Source of the DNA: Planctomycetota bacterium
Lineage (GTDB): Bacteria > Planctomycetota > Planctomycetia > Pirellulales > UBA1268
Assembly (NCBI GenBank): GCA_014238855.1
Contig: JABAAH010000003.1
Span: 37,088 to 101,087, forward strand
DNA length: 64,000 bases
Reading direction: 5' to 3'
Positions 9,314-18,575 of this stretch are shown here, one piece after another. The notes under the pieces were generated by a model, which had not been told where the DNA came from, made no database searches, and saw nothing but the letters and a program-made list of their open reading frames with translations. Each line of letters begins with the position of its first letter. Within the stretch, counting starts at the first letter, position 1. A program made the position numbers and the translations under genes.

Positions 9314-10561
9314 GTGACGGCGGAAAAAGTATTTATCGTCGGTATTGGTGATGACGGCATCGAGGGTATGACTGCTCATGCCTTCAAGATTGTCGAGTCT
9401 GCTCATGTTTTGTTGGGACCGGACTCGTGTAGCCCACTCTTATCTGCAGGCATGCGAGAGCGGCTTAAATTAGTTGCAAGTCTTGAAGAGTTAGTCGACC
9501 ATATCGAAAAATCTGACAGCAAAAACAAGATTGTTGTGCTGGCATCTGGTGATCCTCTTTTTTATGGAACAGCACGTTACGTTTGTGCGAAACTTGGAAA
9601 AGAGAGATTCGAAGTAGTTCCTCACGTCAGTAGCATGCAACTTGCGTTTGCGAGGGTAAAGGAAAGTTGGGAAGACGCCTACCTTGCGAATCTTTCTGGA
9701 TTGACCGTCATTGATCGCGTTATTGACAAAATTCGTACCGTGGACACCGCAGGTCTTTTCACGAGCGAGAGATGGCCGCCCAACGCTGTTGCTGAGGCTC
9801 TTCTTGAGCAGGGCGTCCAAGGTCTTCAGGCTTATATATGTGAAAATCTTGGTTCACCTGATGAGCGGGTAACACAAGGTTCTCTGCCTGAAATTGCCAA
9901 AGAATCATTTTCGCCGTTGAATGTGATGATTCTAGTTCGTCCGAGTGGGCTGACTGAATTACCGAGCAGGGCAGGAAGACGTCTGTTTGGAAATTCCGAT
10001 GAACTTTTTCTTCAATCTCGTCCAAAGCGGGGCCTGCTCACTCCTGCAGAAGTCCGCAGTCTAGCTCTTGCTGAACTTTCGCTATGCCCGACAAGCATCG
10101 TGTGGGACGTTGGAGCCGGGAGTGGATCATTGTCTGTCGAGGCAGCAAGACTTGCTCTGGCCGGGTCTGTCTTTGCCATTGAGATGGATGTCGATGATCA
10201 TCAGTTAATTGAAGAAAATGCAAAGCGATTTGGAGTCGACAACCTACGAGCGATCCTTGGCCAGGCGCCAGAGGCGTGGAGCGATCTCCCAGACCCAGAC
10301 AGTATCTATGTAGGAGGAAGTGGTCGCTCAGTGACCTCTCTCGTTGAGCAAGCTTGGGAGCGATTAAAGCCGGGGGGGCGATTGGTTACAAGTTGCAACA
10401 GTATTGAAAATCTAGCCGCGGTGCATGCTTTCCTGCGAAGTCGATCAGAAGACGCTGGGTACTGGATGGTTAATATTGCCCGCGGGATAGAGCAAATGGA
10501 TCGTATTCGTTTCGAGGCAATCAATCCAAACTTCCTCATGGCGGCAACGAAGGCAGGGTAG
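9314..10561 (+). CDS. Bifunctional precorrin-6Y C5,15-methyltransferase / decarboxylase (CbiE-CbiT fusion)
   Basis: N-terminal tetrapyrrole methylase (VVLASGDPLFYGTARY), C-terminal CbiT SAM methyltransferase (LTPAEVRSLALAELSL, VWDVGAGSGSLSVEAARLA). Confidence 0.9.
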   Translation: MTAEKVFIVGIGDDGIEGMTAHAFKIVESAHVLLGPDSCSPLLSAGMRERLKLVASLEELVDHIEKSDSKNKIVVLASGDPLFYGTARYVCAKLGKERFEVVPHVSSMQLAFARVKESWEDAYLANLSGLTVIDRVIDKIRTVDTAGLFTSERWPPNAVAEALLEQGVQGLQAYICENLGSPDERVTQGSLPEIAKESFSPLNVMILVRPSGLTELPSRAGRRLFGNSDELFLQSRPKRGLLTPAEVRSLALAELSLCPTSIVWDVGAGSGSLSVEAARLALAGSVFAIEMDVDDHQLIEENAKRFGVDNLRAILGQAPEAWSDLPDPDSIYVGGSGRSVTSLVEQAWERLKPGGRLVTSCNSIENLAAVHAFLRSRSEDAGYWMVNIARGIEQMDRIRFEAINPNFLMAATKAG

Positions 10562-10564
10562 GGC

Positions 10565-11290
10565 GTGACCGACCAACTTCCTGAACCGCTTGATGTAATA
10601 GCTGTCGGCGCACATCCAGATGATGTCGAGATAGGGTGTGGTGGAACTCTTGCAAGATTAGTAGACCAAGGATGTCGCGTAGGCATTGTCGATATTACTG
10701 ATGGGGAGCCAACGCCTCGATCAAGTGGCCCAGAGGAGCGGCTCGCTGAAGCTGCCAAGGCCGCTACGTGTCTTGGTGTTGTACATCGTGAGCACCTCGG
10801 TTTTCCCAATAGGAGATTATTTGATTCTTTTGATGTTCGAGTAGCTCTCGCAAAGGTATTTCGTCGTCATAGGCCGCGCCTCGTACTTGGAATTGGTGAT
10901 AAAACGCCAATGGCTTCGCCTGACCACGCCCAGGCAGTGGCAATCACTGAGGCCGCCGTTTTCTATTCTCGTTTAACAAAATGGAATGATGTTTTTGATA
11001 ACCTTCCCGAACACACGATTCCTCATTTGCTGACATATTTTCTGTTTACCGGGGTTGCTGATCTTCCTGCAGGCTGTTGGCCAATTATTGTGAACATCGA
11101 AAGCCACTTAAAGCAGAAAATGAAGGCTGTTCGCTGTTACGTCTCCCAGTTTCCTCCTGAAAAAGAGCATGTTTTTACACGAGTAGAAGCGCTTTCGAGA
11201 ACAGTGGGATTTCTTGGTGGATGCTCTGAGGGAGAACTGCTTGCCGGGAGTCGAATCCCCTGCACGACAGATCTCATGCGTCTACTCTAA
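10565..11290 (+). CDS. PIG-L/LmbE deacetylase, BshB1-like
   Basis: VGAHPDDVEIGCGGTLARL, DITDGEPTPRSSGPEERLAEA, SPDHAQA. Confidence 0.85.
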   Translation: MTDQLPEPLDVIAVGAHPDDVEIGCGGTLARLVDQGCRVGIVDITDGEPTPRSSGPEERLAEAAKAATCLGVVHREHLGFPNRRLFDSFDVRVALAKVFRRHRPRLVLGIGDKTPMASPDHAQAVAITEAAVFYSRLTKWNDVFDNLPEHTIPHLLTYFLFTGVADLPAGCWPIIVNIESHLKQKMKAVRCYVSQFPPEKEHVFTRVEALSRTVGFLGGCSEGELLAGSRIPCTTDLMRLL

Positions 11291-11345
11291 ACATGGGCTG
11301 ATGAAATCCCGGGTTATTTTTCAGAGACTTTCAAAAGATATTTAT

Positions 11346-11768
11346 ATGAGTGCGATTGAGTGTGCAAAAAACGATTCATGGATGCGGTGGGTTCTCTATG
11401 CGGCTGGTATTTACAATATGGTCTGGGGTGCAGTTGCAATCACTGTTCCTTTGTGGATGTTTCGTGCTGCGGGAATGGAGTTGCCTCGGTATCCGGAGTT
11501 CTGGCAGTGCATTGGTATGATTGTCGGTGTGTATGGCATCGGGTATATCATCGCGGCGTCTGATCCGATTCGGCACTGGCCCATTGTGTTCGTCGGATTC
11601 TTGGGGAAAGTTCTTGGTCCAATAGGATTTGCCGAAGCACTTTGGTCCGAGAGGCTGCCTCTCGTCTTTGGACTCAATATTGTGACGAATGATTTGATTT
11701 GGTGGATTCCATTTTCTCTTATCCTTTTGGCAGCTTGGAGAAATTGTGGTCACTCCGAACCCCGATAA
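11346..11768 (+). CDS. Conserved four-TM membrane protein of unknown function
   Basis: Hydrophobic segments; ATG at 11346 in the 11214 ORF; overlaps the next CDS by 23 bp. Confidence 0.65.
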   Translation: MSAIECAKNDSWMRWVLYAAGIYNMVWGAVAITVPLWMFRAAGMELPRYPEFWQCIGMIVGVYGIGYIIAASDPIRHWPIVFVGFLGKVLGPIGFAEALWSERLPLVFGLNIVTNDLIWWIPFSLILLAAWRNCGHSEPR

Positions 11769-12804
11769 CGTTTTCCATGAATATGACATTGTTGTTGTCG
11801 GGGCTGGCATTGCTGGCCTGATGGCATCCAATTATTTGTCAAAGGCGGGCTGCAAAGTAGCTGTGTTAGAAAAATCCCGCGGAGTTGGTGGTCGGATGGC
11901 AACTCGTCGTGTTGATGAGGCAGTCTGTGATCACGGCACGCAATATTTTTCAGTGAAGGGAAGAGCCTTTGGAAGCGTTGTTCTGGAAGCAAAGGAATCG
12001 GGCGCTGTGATGCCATGGTGCGATATGTTTCCGAAGGCAAAAACCCTCGAGGATCCAGCCGTCGCACCTCTTGATGAAGTAGGTCATGCCCGTTGGAAGG
12101 GATCTCGTGGTATGACTAGCCTTCCAAAGTACCTTGCCCAGCAGCTTTCGGAATCAGTCAAAACAGGAGTCCGAGTGAGTGCCCTAAGCATTCATAACGA
12201 TTTAGTGCATGTGTCCTGTGAGAACGATGAGGTGTTTGTGGCTCGAGCTGCTCTGCTTACGGCCCCAGTTCCGCAGGCCGTAGAAATATTAACATCCGGC
12301 GGGCTGGTCCCTCCAGTTGTTGACTCGGCGGCGTGGAAGGCACTTTCATCTGTAGAATATTCACCCTGTTTTTCTCTTATGCTGAAGTTGAAGCAACCAA
12401 GCCTGATCCCGGAACCTGGTGGCCTTGAGATTTGCTCGGGGCCCGTTGCGTGGATTAGCGATAACTTTCAAAAAGGAATTTCACCTGTTCCGAGTCTTAC
12501 GATTCAAGCTACTGCTGAATTTAGCAGAGCTCATTTCGATACTGATCCAATACGTGTGCAAGACGACCTTACAAAAGCAGTACATGGTTGGATCGATGGC
12601 GATATTTCAGATGCGATTGATGGCAGTTCACTTCAGCGGTGGAAATATGCATTTCCTATGTCTCCAATAAGAGCGCCAATGATTGCCGTGCAAAATAGCC
12701 CCCCAGTAGTTTGTTGTGGTGATTCATTCGGTGGCGGGCGTGTTGAATCTGCGGCATCGAGTGGCCTTGCGGCTGCACGGTGGATTCATCGCTTTTTCGT
12801 CTAA
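11746..12804 (+). CDS. NAD(P)/FAD-dependent oxidoreductase (renalase-like)
   Basis: DIVVVGAGIAGLMASNYLSKAGCKVAVLEKSRGVGGRMATRR; C-terminal CCGDSFGGGRVESAASSGLAAA. Confidence 0.85.
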   Translation: MVTPNPDNVFHEYDIVVVGAGIAGLMASNYLSKAGCKVAVLEKSRGVGGRMATRRVDEAVCDHGTQYFSVKGRAFGSVVLEAKESGAVMPWCDMFPKAKTLEDPAVAPLDEVGHARWKGSRGMTSLPKYLAQQLSESVKTGVRVSALSIHNDLVHVSCENDEVFVARAALLTAPVPQAVEILTSGGLVPPVVDSAAWKALSSVEYSPCFSLMLKLKQPSLIPEPGGLEICSGPVAWISDNFQKGISPVPSLTIQATAEFSRAHFDTDPIRVQDDLTKAVHGWIDGDISDAIDGSSLQRWKYAFPMSPIRAPMIAVQNSPPVVCCGDSFGGGRVESAASSGLAAARWIHRFFV

Positions 12805-13014
12805 AAGTTCTCAAGCATGGCATCCGCAATGCTGTTTAAATCTGTGATGTTGTATGTTTGCTTTGGATTTTAAATACAAGTGCCGGCGACATCTAAGTCA
12901 TTGCGCGGGTATGCTTTGCAAGAGAGACTGAATACCAAGGTGTACTAGGTTGGATTGTACGTTTGTGCTTCTACGAGTTGGCAGTTCAGGTACTAAAGAA
13001 TTTGGAGACAAACT

Positions 13015-14505
13015 ATGGCATCACTCGTGACATCAAAACTTCCTGAAGTTGAGTCTTATCTGTCGGAAGGCACCGTCCCCGGTGTTGTTGGTGGTGAAGA
13101 TTGGGGTGGTTCCGGAGACACAGTATTTCAGTCTTGTGATCCAGGAAGTGGTGATGTGCTTGCTGAGGTGCACGCCTACACGGCAGATGATGTAAATCGT
13201 AGTGTTGAGAAAGCGAACGAATCATTTAAGAAGTCTGGCTGGGCAACATTGGCTCCAAATGACCGAGCTGTGCGACTTCATCGATTTGCAGACTTGATGG
13301 AGCAAAAAAAGCAAGTTGTGTCTCAAATCGAGGCGATTGATGCAGGTAAATTGCCCGCGCAGGCTTTGGGGGATGTTGAGAATTTCGTTGAATCAGTCCG
13401 CTTTTTTGCAGATATGGCTGAGCATGTACAGCGTCGTAATCAACTCGCTGTAGCGGGGCATGAGGCATGGACACTACGTAGCCCGTGGGGAACTTGTGGC
13501 TTTATATTTCCCTGGAATTTCCCAGTCCTGCTCATGGGGTGGGGCATTGCACCTGCTTTGGCCGCCGGGAACACCGTGGTAGTAAAGCCTGCTGAAGATA
13601 CGCCTCTTTCATCAATCTATATCGCTCGTTTAGCTCGTGAAAGTGGTATGCCAGATGGTGTTGTAAATGTTGTTCCCGGTCTTGGTAGTGAAGCCGGAGC
13701 AGCTCTTTCAGCGAACCCGGGTATCCGTCGGATGTCGTTCACGGGTTCTCCTGAGGTGGGTAGGCTCGTTGGGGAGTCATGTGGTCGTAATCTTGTGCCT
13801 GTAAAACTTGAGCTTGGCGGTAAGGGCGCGGCGGTAGTTTTTGAAGATGTTGATGTCGAAGAAACTGCTAAGAAGCTTGTTGGTGCAATTACTTTCCATG
13901 CCGGTCAGGTTTGCTGTGACGCAACGCGTTGGCTGATTCACAAATCAATATACGATGACTTTATTGATGCCTGTAGACAAGAAATGCAACGTGTCAAAGT
14001 TGGTTATCAGCTCGATGGCGGTACCACCATGGGGCCTGTTGTAAATTCAAAACAGAGAGATAGGGTGTTGAGATACCTTGAAAAAGGTGTCGCCCAAGGT
14101 GCTGATATTGTGGTGCCGGGAGGTCCTGCCGAAGTCGTTGGACACAAAGGTTTTTACGTAAAGCCATGTTTATTGAGCGGATCACTCGATAATGTGGCAG
14201 CCAGAGAGGAAATATTTGGTCCGGTTGCATACATGACGACATTTGAACAGGAGTCGGAAGCGATTTCGCTTGCGAATGACACTGACTATGGTCTTGCTAA
14301 TAGTGTTTGGACCACTGATTTAGGGCGAGCTGCTCGTGTGGCTGAGTCTATGATCGCTGGAAATAGTTGGATCAATTCTCACAATGTTTTTGCAAAAGGG
14401 GTGCCGTACGGCGGAATCCACAAGAGCGGTATGGGAGGAGGCGTCAATTCCATCGAAACCCTTTTTGATTATTGGCGAAGTCAGTCAATCGTCCGGCCTC
14501 TGTAA
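13015..14505 (+). CDS. Aldehyde dehydrogenase family protein
   Basis: FPWNFPVLLMGWGIAPALAAGNTVVVKPAE, FTGSPEVGR, ELGGKGAAVV, HAGQVCCDATR, EEIFGPV. Confidence 0.93.
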   Translation: MASLVTSKLPEVESYLSEGTVPGVVGGEDWGGSGDTVFQSCDPGSGDVLAEVHAYTADDVNRSVEKANESFKKSGWATLAPNDRAVRLHRFADLMEQKKQVVSQIEAIDAGKLPAQALGDVENFVESVRFFADMAEHVQRRNQLAVAGHEAWTLRSPWGTCGFIFPWNFPVLLMGWGIAPALAAGNTVVVKPAEDTPLSSIYIARLARESGMPDGVVNVVPGLGSEAGAALSANPGIRRMSFTGSPEVGRLVGESCGRNLVPVKLELGGKGAAVVFEDVDVEETAKKLVGAITFHAGQVCCDATRWLIHKSIYDDFIDACRQEMQRVKVGYQLDGGTTMGPVVNSKQRDRVLRYLEKGVAQGADIVVPGGPAEVVGHKGFYVKPCLLSGSLDNVAAREEIFGPVAYMTTFEQESEAISLANDTDYGLANSVWTTDLGRAARVAESMIAGNSWINSHNVFAKGVPYGGIHKSGMGGGVNSIETLFDYWRSQSIVRPL

Positions 14506-14567
14506 GAACGATCGAGAAAGCAGAAGCACGGTAACGAAAGTATCACACAAGCTAGTAGGTAGGACGT

Positions 14568-15866
14568 GTGAAAAAGTTAGATTGTATCATCGTAGGAGCC
14601 GGGTTGTCCGGGCTCGCTTGCGCTCGGACACTTGTTGACGAGGCCAAGTCGGTACTGATTCTTGAATCAACAGATAGCCCTGGTGGACGAGTTGGCACAG
14701 ACACCGTCAAGGGATTTCAGATTGATCGTGGCTTTCAGGTATATTTAGATTCATACGCTGAAGGAAAGAAATTTCTCGACTATCCGTCTTTAAATTTCGG
14801 TGCTTTCGAACCGGGAGCACTTGTGGCACATCGCGGACGGTTACTTCCAATAAGTGATCCGTGGAGGCGGCCTTTTGCGGCCATTCGTTCGGTGCTGTCA
14901 GGCGCCGTTGGCGTGCCGGATGGTTTGCGTATTGCCTATTTGCGAAGTCAGGCTCTGGCTGGTGTACGAAATGGCAAGATAGACCCAATCGCTATTTCTA
15001 ATGACAAAGAAAAAACAACACGAGAAGAACTGATTTCACGAGGCTTTTCATCGGATTTTATTCGATTGTTTTTTGAACCATTCTTTGGTGGTGTCTTTCT
15101 TGAAAGAAATCTGACGACAGCATCACAAGTTTTTGAATTTACATTTGCGATGTTCTCTCTTGGTAGTGCATGTCTTCCAGCAGGTGGTATGTCTGCCATC
15201 CCTCGTCAAATGGTTCAAAAGCTTCCTTTGGGTTGTTTGGAGACTCTCGCTCCTGTTGTAAAAATCAATAACATGTCGGCCGGGGGCTGGGAAGTTGTAC
15301 TCGAGGATGGGCGGCGATTGTGGGCTGAGTCGGTTGTTGTTTCAGCAGTTGCAGCAGCAAACACACGGCTTTTGCCAGAAGGCCTTCTCACGGCATGGAC
15401 GCCTCCGTCATGGAAAGGTACTTGCCTTGTGGCTTTTGAATCTGATAAGAAGCCCCCGTGTGGAGAGACTCTGGTTGTCTCATCTGAACCGATTGCAATG
15501 GGACCAATTGATAATCTGTCAACACCGTCTGCTGTTGCAAGTGGTTATGCGCCAGAGGGCAAAAATCTTATTTACGTTTCAGTACGGGGCGATTGGCAAG
15601 GTGAAGCTGAGCAGCTGCCGGCTGCGATACGTCAACAAGCTAAGGCCTGGTTTGGTGCCGAAGTTGAGCACTGGAAACACGTAGTAACAGTTTCAGTCTC
15701 ACATGCGTTGCCAATTGAAACGCCAGCTTCGAGGCGACAGAGATTTCCATCAAATTGTCTTGCGCCAAGTCTTTTTCTGTGCGGCGATCATCTTACGACG
15801 TCTTCTATTAATGGAGCACTAGCTGCTGGACGTCGTGCTGCCGAGGAAGTCTTACGATCGGCTTGA
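14568..15866 (+). CDS. FAD-dependent oxidoreductase (protoporphyrinogen oxidase/amine oxidase-like)
   Basis: DCIIVGAGLSGLACARTLVDEAKSVLILESTDSPGGRVGTD; C-terminal LFLCGDHLTTSSINGALAAGRRAAEEV. Confidence 0.85.
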   Translation: MKKLDCIIVGAGLSGLACARTLVDEAKSVLILESTDSPGGRVGTDTVKGFQIDRGFQVYLDSYAEGKKFLDYPSLNFGAFEPGALVAHRGRLLPISDPWRRPFAAIRSVLSGAVGVPDGLRIAYLRSQALAGVRNGKIDPIAISNDKEKTTREELISRGFSSDFIRLFFEPFFGGVFLERNLTTASQVFEFTFAMFSLGSACLPAGGMSAIPRQMVQKLPLGCLETLAPVVKINNMSAGGWEVVLEDGRRLWAESVVVSAVAAANTRLLPEGLLTAWTPPSWKGTCLVAFESDKKPPCGETLVVSSEPIAMGPIDNLSTPSAVASGYAPEGKNLIYVSVRGDWQGEAEQLPAAIRQQAKAWFGAEVEHWKHVVTVSVSHALPIETPASRRQRFPSNCLAPSLFLCGDHLTTSSINGALAAGRRAAEEVLRSA

Positions 15867-16179
15867 GCATGGTGTCGCTGAAGAGTTTATGCAGCAGATG
15901 ATGTAGTACCCTCATCGTAAGTCGATAGAGATTAATCGCAGTGAATCAGCCTCTCTTGCATAGCAGAATAGAAGACGGTGTTATTTTCATATTGCTAGCA
16001 AAAGTGGGGCGGTATCTCGCTTCTAGACAACATCCTTGGAGATGTATGAAGAGACTCGCTTAGCCTGCCATGCCATACGCAAATCACTTCGACGAGTAAC
16101 AGAAAGCGTGTCCTAGGGCCATGAATAGCAATGACGAGGAACAATGTTGCAGTTTGATTTAGAACTGAAAATCGTTGTC

Positions 16180-16266
16180 CTAGTCCTCCGAAAAGTCTTT
16201 CGAAGTGGCCCAAATCCCACGAACTATTGCAGGGAATAAAAATATTGCACGCAAAAATCCCATCAT
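16180..16266 (-). CDS. Candidate small ORF, 28 aa, hydrophobic
   Basis: MMGFLRAIFLFPAIVRGIWATSKDFSED*; GGGAAGGG about 9 nt upstream of tandem ATGs; not in the supplied ORF track because of length. Confidence 0.3.
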   Translation of the reverse strand: MMGFLRAIFLFPAIVRGIWATSKDFSED

Positions 16267-16389
16267 AGCTGGTTGCCCTTCCCTGGAACGATTATTGGGC
16301 TAAGCGTACCAGTTTTTAGGAAGACGCTCTCGTCAGAGACATTTTGGCGGGTATACTGGAAATGAAACAAGCGTTTGAAACGGTTATTC

Positions 16390-17070
16390 ATGTCGTCGAT
16401 AAATACTAAAAAAAAAGAAAGTTCCGAGGTGAATCTGAATGAGGACCCTCGTGGTCGGATTCTATCCGCGGCAGGTCGAGAATTTGCTGAGAAGGGTTTC
16501 GAGGCCGCGACCATTCGCGACATCTGCACTTTGGCATCGGTGAACGTTGCAGCGGTAAATTACTACTTTGGTGATAAACATCGGTTGTATATCGAAAGTG
16601 TGAGGCATGCACACGAGGAACGCTCTCGGCAGTTCCCGCTGCCCGTGTGGGCTGATGGCACTTTGCCCACCGAAAAACTCCGAGGCTTCGTCGGAAATAT
16701 GCTTGAGCGAATGTTGGGGTTTGATAAGCCACCCTGGCAGGTGCAATTGATGCTCCGAGAGGTCCTTCATCCGACTGATGCATGTAGGGAATTAGTGGAG
16801 GACTATATACGGCCTCACTTTTCAGTTTTATGCAAGATTCTCCATGAGTTAACAGACGGCAATTCGACACCAGCTGAATTGCGTCGAATTGGTTTAAGCA
16901 TCGGTGGACAATGTTTTTTATATCGTGCTGCCGGTGATGTTGTCGGCATGCTCATTCCACCAAATGAAATAAAGGAAATGCACAATTCTGTAGACCTCGC
17001 TGATCATATCACAGCGTATTGTCTGGCTGCTCTTGGAAAGCATGCGCCACTTTCGGTTGAGGCGTCGTAG
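16390..17070 (+). CDS. TetR/AcrR family transcriptional regulator (CerR-like)
   Basis: RGRILSAAGREFAEKGFEAATIRDICTLASVNVAAVNYYFGDKHRLY HTH; located upstream of RND efflux genes. Confidence 0.9.
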   Translation: MSSINTKKKESSEVNLNEDPRGRILSAAGREFAEKGFEAATIRDICTLASVNVAAVNYYFGDKHRLYIESVRHAHEERSRQFPLPVWADGTLPTEKLRGFVGNMLERMLGFDKPPWQVQLMLREVLHPTDACRELVEDYIRPHFSVLCKILHELTDGNSTPAELRRIGLSIGGQCFLYRAAGDVVGMLIPPNEIKEMHNSVDLADHITAYCLAALGKHAPLSVEAS

Positions 17071-17120
17071 GAACTATAAGTTGCATAAGATAGTTGGTTA
17101 TGTAGGTGACTCAAAAGTGA

Positions 17121-18566
17121 TTGAAGGAGGCGCTTAGAGAAATGAAAATGTTTTGGACTATTCTCGGTTGGATTGCGCCTTTTCTTATTCTTGGTGGTGG
17201 CGTAGCCGCTTTCATGGCAATGGGGAGTCAGCCGCCTCCGCCACGAACAACGAATGAAGCCGCTACTGTAATAGCGGTTAAGACAATAGCTGCTACTCGT
17301 GACCCCAGTGTTTTCCAGATTGACTTTGATGGTGTTGTGGTGCCGCTTCGTGAAGTTACGCTTTCGGCTGAGGTGGCTGGGCGGATAGTAAAAAAAACAC
17401 CTGATTGCCAGAGTGGTGAGTTTGTTGAAAAAGGTACGTTACTCCTTGAAATCGATACCCGTGACTACGAACTCGAGGTTCGCCGTCTGAAGCAAGAACT
17501 CAAGCAGGCCGTATTGTCGATCGAAGAAATTGACGAAGAGATCAAGCAGAATGAGCGTTCGGTAGAACTTGCAAAGCGACAGGTGGAGTTAGCCCACCGG
17601 GAAGTCGTGAGGCAGAATAATCTCAAGTCTGACAGAGTCGTGACTGAGGCGGCTTATGAACGAGCTTTACGAGACGAACTGTCTGCAGACAGCAACCTGA
17701 ATACATTACAAGGTCAGCGACGAGTTTTTGCCAAGCGGCGTATTCGTCTGAATGAAGCCGAAACACTCGTGGCAACAATGCTTGAACGATCTCAACTCGA
17801 TCTTGGTAGGACTAATATTATTGCGCCTGTCAGTGGTATTGTCGTTGAGGAGATGGTTGAAGCAGAGTCTTTTGTGAGCAAGGGAACTCCGCTTGTGACA
17901 ATTGAGGATACGAGTGCGGCTGAAGTACGAGTAAGCCTCCAGATGGATGATGTGTCGAGAATTTGGAGTGATAGCCGTCGGGTGGCTGGTGCGTCTGCCT
18001 ATGATTTCCCTGATACGCCAGCATCCGTGGTGTATCGCATCGGGAATCGTCAGTACCGCTGGCAGGGGGTGTTAGAAAGGCAAGAAGGGAAAGGCCTTGA
18101 GGAGCGAACGCGAACGCTTCCCTGTCGTGTACTTATTGCTGAGCCAACTGTTGTTGAGGCCATTGACCGCTACGGATCTCCATTGCCGGAGTTGCCCGCA
18201 GGCGCACCAAAGTCGCTGCTACGTGGCATGTTTGTCGACGTCCAGGTAGAGGTGCAAACAAGGCAGACCTTGGTATCCGTTCCATGTGAGGCGCTGCGGC
18301 CAAATGGTGATGTCTGGATTGTTAAAAATAAGTCACTTATTATTCTTCAGCCACCACTTATTCAGGTGGCAGCAGGTAGAGCTGTTTTTGAATCGACGCC
18401 TGACGGTATGAATCCAAATGATCAAGTTGTAGTGAGTCAAATAGCAAATCCGAGGGCGGGAATGTTAGTCGTTGACAGTTCTGGGCACCTTGGCACTCCT
18501 TCAACGAAGGCCTCTCAATCAAAGGTTGATAATTCGTCAGCGGATTCCTCTGAATCAGGCAAGTGA
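17121..18566 (+). CDS. RND efflux periplasmic adaptor (HlyD/MFP family)
   Basis: N-terminal TM, lipoyl half-motifs (EVAGRIVKKTPDCQSGEFVEKGTLLLEID; IIAPVSGIVVEEMVEAESFVSKGTPLVTIED), coiled-coil. Confidence 0.9.
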   Translation: MKEALREMKMFWTILGWIAPFLILGGGVAAFMAMGSQPPPPRTTNEAATVIAVKTIAATRDPSVFQIDFDGVVVPLREVTLSAEVAGRIVKKTPDCQSGEFVEKGTLLLEIDTRDYELEVRRLKQELKQAVLSIEEIDEEIKQNERSVELAKRQVELAHREVVRQNNLKSDRVVTEAAYERALRDELSADSNLNTLQGQRRVFAKRRIRLNEAETLVATMLERSQLDLGRTNIIAPVSGIVVEEMVEAESFVSKGTPLVTIEDTSAAEVRVSLQMDDVSRIWSDSRRVAGASAYDFPDTPASVVYRIGNRQYRWQGVLERQEGKGLEERTRTLPCRVLIAEPTVVEAIDRYGSPLPELPAGAPKSLLRGMFVDVQVEVQTRQTLVSVPCEALRPNGDVWIVKNKSLIILQPPLIQVAAGRAVFESTPDGMNPNDQVVVSQIANPRAGMLVVDSSGHLGTPSTKASQSKVDNSSADSSESGK

Positions 18567-18575
18567 GAAACTCTT

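Noticed and set aside
11240-11262. tRNA T-arm-like sequence GGGAGTCGAATCCCC
   Set aside because: Lies inside the BshB1-like CDS and no acceptor, D or anticodon arms could be placed.
15995-16213. 72-aa minus-strand ORF in the intergenic gap
   Set aside because: Starts with TTG, no clear ribosome-binding site, and it overlaps the more plausible 28-aa ORF in another frame.
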